DNA of 64,000 nucleotides from Halosimplex salinum (GTDB lineage: Archaea > Halobacteriota > Halobacteria > Halobacteriales > Haloarculaceae), in the NCBI RefSeq assembly GCF_003730195.1, contig NZ_QWGG01000014.1, positions 1-64,000 on the forward strand. The letters are read 5' to 3'. Numbering within the stretch: the first letter of the stretch is position 1; each line of letters begins with the position of its first letter. Both the position numbers and the translations under genes were made by a program. The notes beneath the pieces are model-generated. The model did not search any database. It was given only the letters and a program-made list of their open reading frames with translations, and was not told where the DNA came from. Shown here piece after piece: positions 26,146 through 35,754 of this stretch.

Positions 26146-27267
26146 ATGTCCATAGATAAAGACGCAGCCGCACGACGCATCACGGACCAGTTCGGGGAAG
26201 TAAGTCGCATCCCCTACCTCAACATCGAGGAGGGCGACGTCGGCGTCCTCATCGCCTTCCCGATCATCGGCCTGTTCATTGCTGGCCTCACCGGAATCGA
26301 ATCGCTCGCCCTCCCGTTCGTCGCTGGCGGGTTCGGATTCGGCGTCGCAGTCATCTACGTCTCTCCCGACCACCTGAACGCATGGACGTGGACGAAGGAT
26401 GTCTACCGATACGTCAAACGCCCACGAGTGACGTTCAGCGCACCAGAGGAAGCCGACAGTAGTACTAACGAAACGGAACGGAACGAGGGCGGGCTCGCAA
26501 ACTACACGCCCTTCAAGCCGGACGAGCGAACCCAGGACCTCACGAACATCGAGCGGGCGTGGCCTGGTGCAGGCGCGATCCAGCGAGCCGACGGGACGAT
26601 GGAGGCGTTCATCGAGATCAACCCCGGCAACATGGACTTCGCGATGTCCGACGACTGGGCCCAGCTCCAGGACGCTGGCGAAGAGTTCGCCAACAAAGAA
26701 CTGGACTCAAAGCTCAAACTCCATGCGACAACCCGCTCATTTCCGGTGGAACAGATCACCGAGAACATCGAGGAGCGATTGAACGACGAGGACGTCACAG
26801 AGAACCCGATCTTCAAAGAACTCCTCGAGGAGTACCGGGAGACCCGGCCAAAGGAGATGCGCGAACGGGGCATCCAGCAGGTACGGTACTACATCGGCGC
26901 CGAGGTCACCCCGCTGGAAGTCTACGACCGCTTCCGCGACGAGGGGACGCCGGCCGAGAAGCTGACGCAGTTCCCGGTCATCGGGTTCCTGTTCAATCCG
27001 TTCGTGACTCGCCGCGAGGACCTCACTGACGTCGAGCGCCGCGCGCAGATGTTCGACAAGCTGGACAGTCGAGTCAACGACGTGCGGTCAGAGTTCATCC
27101 AGCAGGCCTCGGGCTGGTCCGCTCGGCGGCTGAGCACGGTCGAGCTATTCGTCCTGAATATGGACTTCTGGAACGGGCACGAGCACGACTACGACGACGC
27201 GGAGCGTGTCGTTCGCGAACAACCCATCGTCGGCCACTCGCGCCGGGAGGATGAGTTCGATGCGTAA
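26146..27267 (+). CDS. VirB3 / VirB4-N-like membrane-linked protein
   Basis: 373 residues, two bases after the VirB6-like gene. Two membrane segments near the N-terminus (DVGVLIAFPIIGLFIAGL, LPFVAGGFGFGVAVIYV), a charged linker holding an ACGAA-coded NETERNE stretch, then a soluble domain. The layout resembles VirB3 (PrgI-like) fused to the N-terminal domain of VirB4, with the ATPase part encoded by the next gene, whose start overlaps. Function by position and layout only. Confidence 0.6.
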   Translation: MSIDKDAAARRITDQFGEVSRIPYLNIEEGDVGVLIAFPIIGLFIAGLTGIESLALPFVAGGFGFGVAVIYVSPDHLNAWTWTKDVYRYVKRPRVTFSAPEEADSSTNETERNEGGLANYTPFKPDERTQDLTNIERAWPGAGAIQRADGTMEAFIEINPGNMDFAMSDDWAQLQDAGEEFANKELDSKLKLHATTRSFPVEQITENIEERLNDEDVTENPIFKELLEEYRETRPKEMRERGIQQVRYYIGAEVTPLEVYDRFRDEGTPAEKLTQFPVIGFLFNPFVTRREDLTDVERRAQMFDKLDSRVNDVRSEFIQQASGWSARRLSTVELFVLNMDFWNGHEHDYDDAERVVREQPIVGHSRREDEFDA

Positions 27268-29485
27268 CCTCGTCCTCCAGACGGAAAGCGAAACTGTCGG
27301 CCAGGTAGTCGAGTGGCTCTCGGACCCGACTTCGGCCGAAGGTGTAGCACTGTACGTCGGTATCGTCGTCGTCCTCGGCGCCGTCGGGAAACTCCTCTGG
27401 GACAGGTACACCGAGGAGGACGAAGAAGAGGTCGAATTCTCCGACCTCCTCGACGAGGACACGCTCGAAGACGGCCACGCCGAACGCCAACTCCTCGACG
27501 ACATCGCCGAGTCGCACAAGACGGTGACGGCGCCGAATGCCATCGAGTGGGAAACACGAGCCGCACGGGTCGGCGAGCAGTGGACCACGACGCTGTACAT
27601 CACTGACTACCCGGACTACCCCAACGACGGCTACCTCAGCGACCTCTTCGAGCTGACCGATGTCGAGTTCGACCTCACCGCCCACATCACGCCGAAAAAT
27701 CAGGAGCGAGCCCGGAACGAACTGCAGGACATCGCTGACGACCTCCAGGTCGATGCTGATCTCGAACAGAGCGTTCGGAGTGCCTACCTACAGGAACGCG
27801 CCAACGAGGCCGCAGCGACGTACACGGCCGTCGAGAACGGCGCGAGCGTCTTCGACCAGGGGATGTTCATCACGGTACGGGCCGACGAGAAGGACGACCT
27901 CAGAGACGCCGTCCAGAAGGTCAAAAGTGCGCTCCGCGACGAGCCGTCGAACCTCACGCCAAAGACCGCCATCTGCAGGCAAGACCTCGCCCTCCAGTCC
28001 GCCGCACCCATCGGCGACAACGAGTTCGGTCGAGAGTCAATTGCACTCGGCGGTGCGGTCGGAGCGTTGCTCTCCTCCCCGCACAACGCGACAATCCTCG
28101 AGGAGGGCGGCGTCGAGGTCGGCATCCACAAGGACAACCAGAGTCCCGTCGTCATCGACCCGTTCGCCCGGGACAACGGCTACGCGATGTTCACCGTCGG
28201 CGACACGGGCTCCGGGAAGTCGTTCAGCTCCAAGCAGAACTTCATCCGCTCCATCGAGCAGAGCAAGGACCGCATCGGCATCATCCTCGAACCACTGAAC
28301 AACTGGGCAGGCGTCGCCGAAGCGCTCGATGCCAAACGAATCACCGTCGGTGGGACGCTCGGCCTCAACCCCCTGGAGATCCGGGAGACCCCTGAGCACG
28401 TGCAGCGGGCGATGGGTGAGGACGCGAGCCCGTTCAACGAGAAGCTCGACGACGCGATGAGCTTCCTCACGAACTTCTTCGCGCTCCGCGGAATCTCTCT
28501 GGGCGACCGGAGAACGACGTTGGAACTCGGGCTCAAGCGTGCTTACAAGCGCAACGGCATCACCGACGACATCTCCACCCACAGCAATCCGAGTCCGACC
28601 ATCCGGAACATGATGGACGTCTTCGAGGACATGGTCGACGATCCTGAGGAGTTTGTCGTCCGGTCCGACGAGGAGGCAGGGAAGATCAAGGACGACGCGA
28701 CGTGGTTGCTCGATCAGCTTCGCCCCTTCGAGGAGGACGGTCGCCACGCCAATCTCGGTCAAGCGTCGGACTTCGACATTCGCGACGAGAAGGTCATCTA
28801 CCTCGACCTCGCCCAGCAGGAGGGCAGCGTCGACAGCAGCACGGCGCTGACAATGCAGCTACTCATCTCGCTGGTCTACGAGCGAGCGAAGGTCTCGGAT
28901 AAGGAGGTCGTGTTCTACATCGACGAGGCACGCTACATCATGCAGGACGCTGCGAGTCTGGCGTTCCTCGAGACGGTGTTCCGCCACCACCGCCACCACG
29001 ATCTCTCGATTCGGCTGGTCACGCAGACCGTCGATGAGTTCTTCGAGCACGCCGAGTCCGAAGCGATCCTCGACCAGTGTGCAGTCAAGCAGTTCCACCG
29101 TCTCGACGGGATGGACGAAGAGTGGGCCGACGAGTTCGGGTTGAATTACGCGCAGATGCGGTTCGTCCAAGATGCCGTCCCCGGTAACGAGGACGCCGGC
29201 TTCTCCGAGGCACTCGTCGGCGTCGACGGCGAGTGGCGCGGCATCCAGGTCAAAGCGATGCCCAAGGAGAAGCAGGTCATCGACTTCGACCCGACCTCCC
29301 AAGTTCGCTCCTCGCTGCCCGGCGCCGGCGGCGACGCCGTTGATACCGAGATGCAGGAGTTCCAGGAAGCGCTCGAGCATCGAGCAACGAACGGAACGAA
29401 CGAAACGAGCGAACCGAACGAGGAATCAGACGCCGTCGAAGCTGAGCCAGACGGCGGGTCTACGGAGGAGACCAACGATGGCTGA
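27251..29485 (+). CDS. VirB4-like conjugation ATPase
   Basis: 744 residues from ATG 27251 (alternative 27260), overlapping the previous gene. One membrane helix (ALYVGIVVVLGAVGKLLW), a VirB4-type N-domain, then the RecA-like motor: Walker A GDTGSGKS (317-324), Walker B VVFYIDEA (Asp558, Glu559), and a RLVTQTVDEF segment before the C-terminal helices. VirB4 energises pilus assembly or substrate transfer at the membrane. The last 50 residues are low-complexity, with ACGAA-coded TNGTNETSEPNE. The next gene overlaps by eight bases. Confidence 0.85.
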   Translation: MSSMRNLVLQTESETVGQVVEWLSDPTSAEGVALYVGIVVVLGAVGKLLWDRYTEEDEEEVEFSDLLDEDTLEDGHAERQLLDDIAESHKTVTAPNAIEWETRAARVGEQWTTTLYITDYPDYPNDGYLSDLFELTDVEFDLTAHITPKNQERARNELQDIADDLQVDADLEQSVRSAYLQERANEAAATYTAVENGASVFDQGMFITVRADEKDDLRDAVQKVKSALRDEPSNLTPKTAICRQDLALQSAAPIGDNEFGRESIALGGAVGALLSSPHNATILEEGGVEVGIHKDNQSPVVIDPFARDNGYAMFTVGDTGSGKSFSSKQNFIRSIEQSKDRIGIILEPLNNWAGVAEALDAKRITVGGTLGLNPLEIRETPEHVQRAMGEDASPFNEKLDDAMSFLTNFFALRGISLGDRRTTLELGLKRAYKRNGITDDISTHSNPSPTIRNMMDVFEDMVDDPEEFVVRSDEEAGKIKDDATWLLDQLRPFEEDGRHANLGQASDFDIRDEKVIYLDLAQQEGSVDSSTALTMQLLISLVYERAKVSDKEVVFYIDEARYIMQDAASLAFLETVFRHHRHHDLSIRLVTQTVDEFFEHAESEAILDQCAVKQFHRLDGMDEEWADEFGLNYAQMRFVQDAVPGNEDAGFSEALVGVDGEWRGIQVKAMPKEKQVIDFDPTSQVRSSLPGAGGDAVDTEMQEFQEALEHRATNGTNETSEPNEESDAVEAEPDGGSTEETNDG

Positions 29486-32400
29486 ATACCTGCGCGTCAC
29501 GCCGACGTCCGAGCGACTCGATCCGGGGAGTATCTCCCGCGTCCTCGACAGCCTCCACAAACTGAACACGCCCGGCTCGTCGGGCCTCGGGGCGAAGCTG
29601 AACCCACTCCACAGTAACACACCGCCTCGGTTCGAGTTCCTCGCGATCAGTGATGGCCCGGACGACCCAGTGGAGTTCTTCTACGGGGCCGATGCACACC
29701 TCGATACGCTCGAGAAACGCCTCCGCTCCATCTATCCGGCCACGTTCGATATCGAGCGCGTCGACGTCGACGTCGCCGCCCGGCTCATTCAGCCAGTCGA
29801 GTTCACACCGCAGGAATTCGTCGAACACTACGAGGCCGGGCGGCTGCAGTACGAGTTTGTCCCGGCGGAACAGTACGACATCGTCGACGAGGAATCAGCG
29901 GACTCCGAGTCAGCCGAAGCAGACCCCGTTGTCGACGGCGGTACGGCATCCACGAGATTCCCTGATCATCACGTTACTGTTGGGGACTCAGCCCTCGAAC
30001 TAGCGCCGCCCGATGCACTTCCAGACGACACAGAAGAGCGACAGGCCATCGAGAAGCCGACGATGACACCGCAGGGAACGATTCTGGCTCGCCTAGGGGA
30101 AGACGCTGTCTCGCCGCTCGGCGTCCGCTGGTGTGGCTCCGCGACGCGGAAGCAGGACTGGATGACCTCGCTGACGCCGTTCACGGCGGAGGAGACGAAT
30201 GGAGAACTCTCGTCCGTCGACCAACCCGGAGCAGCGCTCGCGTCGCTTGTCGACCACCTGATGGAGGCGACAGCGCCGACCGCGTTCCAAGTCGTCTTCC
30301 AACGGCGGACCAGCTGGCAGTCCGACGCGGAGGTTCGAAAAGAGGACCTCGTCGACGGTCGGGATACGTTCTTCCAGGAGGTCGTCGGGTCGGTGCTCGA
30401 GGTCGAGGACCAGCGGAGCGACCAGGACGAACGGCAGATCAGCGAGTCCGTCGAGAAGCGGATCGAGTACATCGACGCGAAGAACGCCAAACGGTCGTTC
30501 ACGGCCAATATTCGGGCCGTCGGCGTCCCCATCGACGACACCCGCGACGACCTCGATGCACGGATGAATTCGCTCCTCCCGGTTTTCGACCCGCTTGATG
30601 GGCCGTTCTACGAGGTCGAAGGACAACGTCTCCGGGACAGTGGCTTCCGTGAGAAAACGAAGGAGAAGAAGGCACGGGCCGCTCTCCAGCGCCTCCTCAA
30701 CCGCGATCTGACGACCGGACGAGGCAAAACCCGACCCGAGCTGGTCCTCTGTGGGACGGAGATAGCGAACTTTGTATTGGTTCCCTCCTCCGAACAGCTG
30801 ACCGTCGAGGGAACACGGGGCACTCGCGCCGAACAGCAGAGCCGGAATCCGCTGCCGTGGCCGAACCCGGACCTGATCCAGCAGTTCCAAGGCGGAATGG
30901 CCATCGGGTACGCCCTCGACGAGAACGGCGAGCCGCGACCGGACCCAATCCGAATCCCGCTGGATCTGTTGACGACGCACTACGGTCGCTTCGCGTCGAC
31001 TGGCGGTGGGAAGTCGAAAGCGATCATCAACGACGCCCTCTCGCTCCGAGAGACGACCGGCGGGCCCGTCGTCATCGTCGACCCAAAAGGTGATGGGATG
31101 TGCGAGAACTACCTGCGCTGCCACTACGAGCAGTTCGGTGGTTTGGACGACGTCTACCAGTTCCGCGTCCCGGAGACCATCCCCGCGTTTTCCTTCTTCG
31201 ACATTCGGCCCGCGCTGGGGGCCGGGCGCAACCGTGAGGACGCGATTCAGGATAAGGTCGATCACTTCCACGATATCCTGCGGATGATTATGGGTCGCGA
31301 GCAGTACGGGCAGGCGTTCGTCGCGAACGAGATCCTTAGCTACCTGATCAAGGCGCTGTTCGACGAGGAGTACGGGAGCGACGTGTTCGGGCTGGACGAT
31401 CTCTTCGCCGCCGCCCTTCGGATGCAGCGCGACCAGACGATTCCCCCAGTTTCCGCTAACAACCAGAATATCGAGGAATCGCTGACGCGCCACTTCGCGA
31501 AGGACAACCACCGGTTCCAGGTGTCGATGGACGCCGTCGGGAACCGTCTCGACAAGCTCAAAGAAGACGCGCATCTCCGGCGGATTTTCAGCCACGTTCC
31601 CGAGCAGAACGATGTCGGCGAGAACGTCGACAACCGCTTCGACTTCCGCGAGTTCCTTGATGAAGACGCCACCATCATCTTCGACCTCGGCGACCTCCGT
31701 CCGGAGGCCCAGCGAGCGATCACTCTACTGCTGTTGAGTAACCTCTGGGACGCCGTCCAGGTTCGCCGACGCGACGGCCAGACCGACTACGAGAACCTGA
31801 CGAACCTCATCATCGAGGAAGCGGCTCCGGTCGCGTCGACGAAGCTTGTCTCCGAGCAGCTACTGCCGCAGGGCCGGTCGTTCGGGTTGAGCATGGGGCT
31901 CGTGATGCAGTTCCCCGAACAGGTGCGGAACCGGAACGAGCGGGCCTACGACGAGGTTCTCAACAACATCAAGACGAAGCTCATCGGCAACATCTCGATC
32001 GAACGCGATCTCGCGGAGTCGATTGCCCACGAGGACCTCAGCCCGACCGAACTCCGCAACCGAATCAACACGCTTCCGAGCGGCGAGTGGATAGCGCAGC
32101 TCCCGAGTCCGTCGTTCGGGGAGACTGGCCCACCGCCGTTTTCGCTGAAACCGCTCCCGATTGCGCCGGGGCATCCAGAAAGCGACCAGCCGCTCACAGA
32201 GCCGCAGAAAGACCATTTCGAGTCCGTGTCCCGCCCACGGATGATAGAGCGAACACAGGCCCAGTACGGGCTTGCAGAGCCAACTGAGTCGAGCACTGCC
32301 CCGGCGGAAACTGGCTGGGGAAGTTCGGGGGCTGACACGACGGTCTCGGCTGACGACGGCGATGGAGCGACCGACCCGACTCAATCCGCATTCATCAGCG

Positions 32401-33302
32401 AATCGACGACCGATGAAGCGTCGACGTCGACCACGCAGCCCGAGACTGACATCGACCCTGATACAGACGAGGAAGAGATGAGCACCCTGTTCGGGCGGTC
32501 CACCGAAACCGACGAGGAACCAGCCGCCGACCAATCAGAGCAACCGGAGAACGGGTCAACGCCCGTCCAGAAAAGCAGCGTGCCCGTCCCTGATGACGAA
32601 CTCCGAAAGCGCGATCTCAGTCGCGACGACGTCCGCTTCCTGAGTCGCGTCCTCGACGTGATGAACAGGGACGACAGCGAGTACACTCTTCTTGACTCGA
32701 TGCGTGCGCTTCGAGACGGGTTCGAGGAGCTCAATCTCCAACGCCTTATCGAACAGAACCTCGTTGAGGAATCCTCGGCCTGTGGCCGCAAATACTACAC
32801 CGTCCTTCCAGCGGGGCGCGAGCTCCTCGGCGAAAAGCTCCAGGTGGGTCCCGGACTGGGGGACATCGGAGAGAAAACGCCGCACAAGGTTGGAGTCAGA
32901 CTCCTTGAGTTGTGGCTCCAGCAGCAGGACGACGTCGCCCGCGTCGAGCCGTACGACGAACACGATGACGACACCGTGTTCGACGTCGCCGGGTTCGACG
33001 CGGGTGGTGAATTCGTCTGGGTCGGGGAAGCAGAACTCCCGAGCAACAACACCCACGCGCCGGTCAACGATTACGATAAGCTGCGTTCGGTAGACGCAGA
33101 CGCAATCTGGGCGTTCAACAACCGCGAGACGGCCGTCGAAGTGCTGGACCGACTGGCCGACGCAGACCGGATCGAAGAAAGCGTCAGTGGACGGGACGCA
33201 CGGTCGTTCTCGACGATCCAAGACGCTGTGGCGGACTTCGATGCAGCGGGGATGACCACCGTTCGAGGGTTCAAGAATCTCGATCAGGGGGTGAATCAAT
33301 GA
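29478..33302 (+). CDS. VirD4/TraG-like coupling ATPase with C-terminal extension
   Basis: 1274 residues from ATG 29478 (MAEYLRVTPTSERLDPG). An N-terminal region of about 500 residues precedes the motor: Walker A STGGGKS (507-513), VVIVDPKGDG, and Walker B NLIIEEAAP (Glu780/781). After a Ser/Thr/Asp/Glu-rich linker (about 930-1030) come a winged-helix-like segment (LSRDDVRFLSRVLDVMN ... GRKYYTVLPAGRELL) and a domain with VFDVAGFDAGGEFVWVGEAEL, a possible PD-(D/E)xK-like core. VirD4 proteins bring the DNA-relaxase complex to the channel. Size and extensions are unusual. No relaxase gene is recognised nearby. Confidence 0.8.
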   Translation: MAEYLRVTPTSERLDPGSISRVLDSLHKLNTPGSSGLGAKLNPLHSNTPPRFEFLAISDGPDDPVEFFYGADAHLDTLEKRLRSIYPATFDIERVDVDVAARLIQPVEFTPQEFVEHYEAGRLQYEFVPAEQYDIVDEESADSESAEADPVVDGGTASTRFPDHHVTVGDSALELAPPDALPDDTEERQAIEKPTMTPQGTILARLGEDAVSPLGVRWCGSATRKQDWMTSLTPFTAEETNGELSSVDQPGAALASLVDHLMEATAPTAFQVVFQRRTSWQSDAEVRKEDLVDGRDTFFQEVVGSVLEVEDQRSDQDERQISESVEKRIEYIDAKNAKRSFTANIRAVGVPIDDTRDDLDARMNSLLPVFDPLDGPFYEVEGQRLRDSGFREKTKEKKARAALQRLLNRDLTTGRGKTRPELVLCGTEIANFVLVPSSEQLTVEGTRGTRAEQQSRNPLPWPNPDLIQQFQGGMAIGYALDENGEPRPDPIRIPLDLLTTHYGRFASTGGGKSKAIINDALSLRETTGGPVVIVDPKGDGMCENYLRCHYEQFGGLDDVYQFRVPETIPAFSFFDIRPALGAGRNREDAIQDKVDHFHDILRMIMGREQYGQAFVANEILSYLIKALFDEEYGSDVFGLDDLFAAALRMQRDQTIPPVSANNQNIEESLTRHFAKDNHRFQVSMDAVGNRLDKLKEDAHLRRIFSHVPEQNDVGENVDNRFDFREFLDEDATIIFDLGDLRPEAQRAITLLLLSNLWDAVQVRRRDGQTDYENLTNLIIEEAAPVASTKLVSEQLLPQGRSFGLSMGLVMQFPEQVRNRNERAYDEVLNNIKTKLIGNISIERDLAESIAHEDLSPTELRNRINTLPSGEWIAQLPSPSFGETGPPPFSLKPLPIAPGHPESDQPLTEPQKDHFESVSRPRMIERTQAQYGLAEPTESSTAPAETGWGSSGADTTVSADDGDGATDPTQSAFISESTTDEASTSTTQPETDIDPDTDEEEMSTLFGRSTETDEEPAADQSEQPENGSTPVQKSSVPVPDDELRKRDLSRDDVRFLSRVLDVMNRDDSEYTLLDSMRALRDGFEELNLQRLIEQNLVEESSACGRKYYTVLPAGRELLGEKLQVGPGLGDIGEKTPHKVGVRLLELWLQQQDDVARVEPYDEHDDDTVFDVAGFDAGGEFVWVGEAELPSNNTHAPVNDYDKLRSVDADAIWAFNNRETAVEVLDRLADADRIEESVSGRDARSFSTIQDAVADFDAAGMTTVRGFKNLDQGVNQ

Positions 33303-34183
33303 CGTGGCGACAGGCAACTCGTGAGGAGATCTATGCGTACTACGCCGAGGAGTTCCCGCGCTACATCGACAACCTTCCCGAGTTCATCACGTCGACCGGC
33401 CCGAAACAGTACGCCATCGCCTTTCGAAATCCCCATCCGGTTCGCAAAGACGATGTCCCTGACAAGGACTTCATCCGGCGAGATACGTGGCAGACAGATG
33501 TATCGGGCGACCGAACAACGCCCGAGTTCGACGACTTCGAGGACGTCGTTGAGTTCATTCGGCACCCGGCTCGAAACGACCCACTCGGACGAAGCAAGTT
33601 CGCACTCGCAGACCCGAAGGTACTGGAGAAACCGGATCCACAGCCCGACGCCGTTTACTACGCACTGGATCATTGGGAGCGGCCGTGGGTCCTCCTCGTC
33701 GACATCGACGCGAAAGAAATCGCCCGAGACCGAGCAGACGAGATGGTGTCGGCGGACGTCGATGATCGGGACGACGATGCGCTCCTCGACGCTGCGGGTA
33801 TCCTCGACGCCGCTCCCGAGGGGTATCCGTACGCCTTCGAAGACGTCGACCGCGCCATCGAGTGCGGGTTCGAGGTGCGCGACATCTTCGAGGACGATTT
33901 CGACGCCGAGGAGACGATGGTCGTGTACAGCGGGCAGGGTGTCCACGTCTATCTGCTGGATACCGACCCGGCGCACCGGTACGACGAGCGGAGTCGCGAG
34001 GTGTTGAACGACCTCCTTCTCGAGACGTACGACATCCCGATCGACCCCGTCGTGACGGCCGACCGCCGGCGTGTCGCTCGCCTGCCCTACTCGCTGCACG
34101 CCGACGTCTGCAGCATCGTCCAACCAATCGAGAGTCCGGCGTTCGACGTTCGGTCGGCGACGCCAGAGGTGATCGACGAATGA
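33299..34183 (+). CDS. archaeo-eukaryotic primase small-subunit-like protein
   Basis: 294 residues, overlapping the coupling ATPase by ATGA. It has the AEP signature: DID (Asp135, Asp137) in WVLLVDIDAKE, SGQGVH (Ser211 to His216) in VVYSGQGVHVYLLD, and a basic RRRVARLPYSLH near residue 260. These match the metal-binding, nucleotide-binding and basic motifs of PriS. A second cellular primase is not needed for host replication, so this belongs to the mobile element, perhaps priming the complementary strand after transfer. It is coupled to the next, PriL-like gene. Confidence 0.82.
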   Translation: MTWRQATREEIYAYYAEEFPRYIDNLPEFITSTGPKQYAIAFRNPHPVRKDDVPDKDFIRRDTWQTDVSGDRTTPEFDDFEDVVEFIRHPARNDPLGRSKFALADPKVLEKPDPQPDAVYYALDHWERPWVLLVDIDAKEIARDRADEMVSADVDDRDDDALLDAAGILDAAPEGYPYAFEDVDRAIECGFEVRDIFEDDFDAEETMVVYSGQGVHVYLLDTDPAHRYDERSREVLNDLLLETYDIPIDPVVTADRRRVARLPYSLHADVCSIVQPIESPAFDVRSATPEVIDE

Positions 34184-35703
34184 GTCCGAGTACGCCCACC
34201 GACGACGAGGACATGGCGTATCGAGTTGCGGCACTCCCGCTGGAGTACGGTGAGACCCGCATCAACCAGCTGTTTACGCGTGGCTACAACCGATACGTCG
34301 TCGACGGCGAGGACCAACCCGAGGACCTCGTGAACGACGTCGAGCGGTTCGGGACGGCGGCGTTCAAAGAGCAGGTTCGTGCCGACGCCGCCCAGGAGCC
34401 GTTCGTCGACGAACCGGGGACGCTCGCCGTGCTCGCGACGCTGAGTGTGATCTGTGTGAAAGAGCACCCGAAGTTCGAGCACGCGTCACCCCGAAACATC
34501 CAGGTGCTCTACGACATCCGGGAGCTGTACGTCAACAATCTCGCCTCCCTCATCCGCGCCCACGGCGATGGGTCACTCCAGCAGGACATCGCCGACGTGC
34601 TGTACAGCAAGGAGCCCGGTGAGGATGGCCCACATCCGGGTCGGGTCTGTACGGGAATCACGGAGATGCCGGAGTTCGGGGAGGGCCTCTACCTCGAAAT
34701 CCCGATGGCGGCGGCGTCACGCAAATGTCTCGTTCGAGCGGAGGGCGAGTCATCTACGGGGAGTGACGGCGGGGAGATACTGACGCGAGTGAAAGACAAC
34801 AAGCTGTACGTCCCGGTCGGTGATTTCGACAGCAAGTATCTTGACTACGCTGAGCGGGCGTTCAAGAAGCTCCTGCGGGTGCAAGAAGACGGGCTCTCCG
34901 ACGACCAGCTGACGTGGTTGACCACGAACGAGTCGGCGATTACGGAGCGGATCGACCGCTTCCTCGAGACCGGCCATCACGAGCGAATCTGGCGGAACTG
35001 GGACCGTGGGGAACGGACGATTCGCGTCCTCCGGCGGGCCCTAAGTGATGCGCCCGACGACGTAGCGCAAAGGGGCGAGTTCCACACGGCGAAAGAACTC
35101 TATCGAGCGGTTACGGCGTACGACGCCGAGGAGGACTGGGAATCCTCAGTAACGGACTGGATCTCGAGTCCAAGCAGTCTCGCGAAGACGCTGGCCGACC
35201 ACGAGTCCCACTCGGCCGTCACGATCGATCGCGACGGGCGCATCAATACGTACCGAATCGGGCGAGCCGGAATCGGCGCCGAACAGATCGAGGTGCGGGA
35301 GATCGAGGACCTCTTCGAACTCCCCTGTATGGCGAATATGGAGGAGCGGCTGCACGAGAAGAAGCCCGTCCGGAAGGACCTCTACAACTTCGCGCGGATG
35401 GTGATGTGGCTCCCACAGTACCAAGATAGCAGTCTCGATGAGATTGTCGCGGACCTCAAGGACGTCTTCTCTCGGTGGCCGTGGTACGACGAGCAGGAGA
35501 CCGAGTACCAGGTTCGCTACGAATTCTCGAACACCATCGACGGCGACACGCCGTTGCCGATGAACTGTGATAACGACGATCTGCAGCGCTACTGCATCGG
35601 CCAGGACCAGTGTCCCTACTCGATCTGGGGCAGTCTCCCGTTCCCGGATGAGATGTACGAGCAGGTTGAGGAGGAATCCGCCGGTCCCGTAGAGCAATTC
35701 TGA
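34180..35703 (+). CDS. primase large-subunit-like protein (PriL-type Fe-S domain)
   Basis: 507 residues from ATG 34180, overlapping the PriS-like stop. The last 75 residues hold NCDNDDLQRYCIGQDQCPYSIWGSLPF, closely like the C-terminal iron-sulfur region of PriL (Cys spacing and the CPYS..GSLP motif); a further cysteine upstream (FELPCMANM) could be the fourth ligand. The N-terminal part is helical and diverges from chromosomal PriL. It completes a two-subunit primase at the end of the conjugation operon. Confidence 0.7.
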   Translation: MSPSTPTDDEDMAYRVAALPLEYGETRINQLFTRGYNRYVVDGEDQPEDLVNDVERFGTAAFKEQVRADAAQEPFVDEPGTLAVLATLSVICVKEHPKFEHASPRNIQVLYDIRELYVNNLASLIRAHGDGSLQQDIADVLYSKEPGEDGPHPGRVCTGITEMPEFGEGLYLEIPMAAASRKCLVRAEGESSTGSDGGEILTRVKDNKLYVPVGDFDSKYLDYAERAFKKLLRVQEDGLSDDQLTWLTTNESAITERIDRFLETGHHERIWRNWDRGERTIRVLRRALSDAPDDVAQRGEFHTAKELYRAVTAYDAEEDWESSVTDWISSPSSLAKTLADHESHSAVTIDRDGRINTYRIGRAGIGAEQIEVREIEDLFELPCMANMEERLHEKKPVRKDLYNFARMVMWLPQYQDSSLDEIVADLKDVFSRWPWYDEQETEYQVRYEFSNTIDGDTPLPMNCDNDDLQRYCIGQDQCPYSIWGSLPFPDEMYEQVEEESAGPVEQF

Positions 35704-35754
35704 ACTACGGATTTCTTCGTTTTCGAGAATAGAACTGAGAGGTCTTGGTGTTAA

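Noticed and set aside
28037-28762. 241-residue frame antisense to the VirB4-like gene
   Set aside because: Same codon-bias effect; composition is Val/Arg/Glu-rich without motifs.
30093-31595. 500-residue open frame antisense to the coupling ATPase
   Set aside because: High-GC third positions create long antisense frames in haloarchaea; it lacks a family motif and lies wholly inside a real gene.
33862-34179. N-terminal extension of the PriL-like protein
   Set aside because: It overlaps the PriS-like gene in another frame, with Arg-rich composition; ATG 34180 is coupled to the upstream stop.
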